Source of the DNA: Deltaproteobacteria bacterium
GTDB lineage: Bacteria; Desulfobacterota; Desulfobacteria; Desulfobacterales; ETH-SRB1
NCBI GenBank assembly: GCA_019314185.1
Contig: JAFCZU010000159.1
Location: 1 to 7,057 of the forward strand
Reading direction: 5' to 3'
Length of the DNA stretch: 7,057 nt
In this document: positions 6,354-7,057 of the stretch, in pieces
How positions within the stretch are numbered: position 1 is the first letter of the stretch
Layout of the letters: each line of letters begins with the position of its first letter
Position numbers and translations under genes: made by a program
Notes under the pieces: generated by a model
What the model was told of the DNA's origin: nothing
Seen by the model: only the letters and a program-made list of their open reading frames with translations
Database searches by the model: none

Positions 6354-6364
6354 TTATGTGACTG
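6354..6364 (+). repeat. Third copy of TTATGTGACTG
   Basis: This is an exact copy of the 11-base unit at 6246-6256 and 6257-6267, 97 bases from the second copy and 24 bases before the ATG of the next gene. It includes an in-frame GTG at 6358 that could be an upstream start but has no Shine-Dalgarno sequence before it. Confidence 0.85.
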
Positions 6365-6375
6365 GAAGAAAACCC

Positions 6376-6380
6376 GGAGA
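6376..6380 (+). promoter_or_regulatory. Ribosome binding site of the PLD-domain gene
   Basis: GGAGA lies seven bases before the ATG at 6388 and decides that start over the in-frame GTG at 6358, which has only AT-rich sequence in front of it. Confidence 0.75.
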
Positions 6381-6387
6381 AAGAATC

Positions 6388-7057
6388 ATGATAAGGCGTT
6401 TTTCATCACGCCTCAAGAAACTCGATGAATCTTTTATAAACGAAAGATTGAAAAGCGCTGTTTCTTATGACCGCATTGCAGGATATTTTCGTTCGTCCAT
6501 GCTTGAGGTTGCAGGTGAACAAATTGAATCAATGAACGGCAATGTCCGTGTCGTCTGTAATTCCGATATTGATCCTGAGGATGCAAAAACAGCCAAAGCC
6601 GCCCAGCAGGCGTTGCGCAGATCATGGTGTGAAGGAAATCCTGAAAAGCTTGGCGAGTCTTCAAAAGATCGTTTCAGCCGTTTATATCAGTTTATCAAAA
6701 GCGGCAAACTTGAAATCCGTGTCCTTCCTGATGAGGCTTTTGGACTGATCCATGGCAAGGCCGGCATTATCCAGTATAATGACGGAAGCCAAACCTGCTT
6801 TATGGGAAGCACCAATGAAAGCCTTTCTGCCTGGAAACTGAATTACGAATTAGTATGGGAAGATGATTCTATCGAAGCGGTAAAGTGGGCGCAGGATGAA
6901 TTTGATGCCCTGCGGTTTCACCCACTGGCCATTTCCTTAAGTGATTTTGTTATCAGCGATATTAAACGTCTTGCCCATCGAAGCGAAATATCCATAGATT
7001 CCTGGAAGGATAATCCTGAAAGCGACCCTGCTTCCGGTGTAATCGAAACACCTGTTT
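6388..7057 (+). CDS. PLD-like nuclease domain protein, probably the N-terminus of a PLD-helicase (3' end outside window)
   Basis: The frame is open from ATG 6388 to the window end (223 full codons). The N-terminus reads SYDRIAGYFRSSMLEVAGE (residues 26-44), typical of PLD-family domains fused to helicases in defence islands. The active-site half follows: HGK at 122-124 and GSTNES at 140-145, the HxK and GSxN elements of the phospholipase D superfamily. The aspartate of the classical HKD motif is absent at its usual place (Q129), which is common in these nuclease relatives. Only one half-site is visible, so a dimer would form the active centre. After residue 150 it continues as an alpha/beta linker with no helicase motif yet; a SNF2/superfamily 2 helicase is expected downstream from family knowledge. 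The role would be DNA cleavage coupled to translocation. A separate promoter region precedes it. GC is back near 50%, like the DUF499-DUF1156 genes. Confidence 0.8.
   Translation, partial: MIRRFSSRLKKLDESFINERLKSAVSYDRIAGYFRSSMLEVAGEQIESMNGNVRVVCNSDIDPEDAKTAKAAQQALRRSWCEGNPEKLGESSKDRFSRLYQFIKSGKLEIRVLPDEAFGLIHGKAGIIQYNDGSQTCFMGSTNESLSAWKLNYELVWEDDSIEAVKWAQDEFDALRFHPLAISLSDFVISDIKRLAHRSEISIDSWKDNPESDPASGVIETPV

Larger units (their letters stand above)
6070..6387. other. AT-rich intergenic region with repeats and candidate promoters
   Basis: No gene is evident in these 318 bases. Bases 6121-6360 are only about 23% G+C by hand count. The left part (6070-6230) has no clear structure apart from a short open stretch ending at 6131 that may be a gene remnant. 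The right part (6246-6364) is dense in repeats and promoter-like hexamers. No convincing terminator closes the upstream genes. The region separates the DUF3800 pair from the nuclease-helicase gene and probably drives the latter. Confidence 0.7.

Noticed and set aside
6246..6364. CRISPR array or MITE
   Set aside because: The repeat unit is only 11 bases with irregular spacing and no spacers of constant length. No terminal inverted repeats bound the segment between copies.
6358..6390. In-frame GTG at 6358 as the start of the PLD-domain gene
   Set aside because: It would add ten residues but has no Shine-Dalgarno sequence. The ATG at 6388 has GGAGA seven bases upstream, and the protein from there begins as I expect of the family.

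Overview
The window is a stretch of a bacterial defence island, read entirely on the + strand. The genes of the island have a mid-range GC content (roughly 45-50%), with several clearly AT-richer blocks. Nothing in the window identifies the organism. The composition and island style would fit a Desulfobacterota-like or other mid-GC Gram-negative bacterium, but this is a guess.

From left to right there is the 3' part of a DUF499 ATPase gene (1-1238), a small DUF3780 gene (1254-1859), a large DUF1156 / COG1743 adenine-specific DNA methyltransferase gene (1869-4805), a DUF3800 gene (4850-5548), an unnamed 178-codon gene overlapping it (5533-6069), a 318-base AT-rich intergenic region dense in short repeats (6070-6387), and the 5' part of a gene whose product begins with a phospholipase-D-like nuclease domain (6388 to the window end).

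DUF499, DUF3780, DUF1156 and a PLD-helicase form a recurring predicted anti-phage gene set. It was noted in defence-island surveys, and I believe it corresponds to the system called Hma (helicase, methylase, ATPase) in the PADLOC work. The expected logic is that the methylase marks host DNA while the ATPase and the nuclease-helicase act on unmarked DNA. The helicase part, if present, lies beyond the window.

The unusual part is the two-gene insert between methylase and nuclease-helicase. DUF3800 has an RNase-H-like pattern of acidic residues. Its overlapping partner looks to me like a BECR-fold (Barnase-EndoU-ColicinE5-RelE) ribonuclease, so the pair may be an effector or toxin-antitoxin-like module carried as cargo. 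The DUF3800 gene is about 33% GC against about 50% in the neighbouring methylase end.

Three other signals stand out. A 29% GC in-frame patch lies inside the methylase gene, between its zinc-ribbon-like region and its catalytic DPPY motif, and may be an exchanged segment. The region before the nuclease-helicase holds an 11-base sequence in three copies (two in tandem), a perfect 18-base palindrome and candidate promoters, suggesting a separately regulated second transcription unit. An exact 17-base repeat is shared by the DUF499 and DUF1156 genes.
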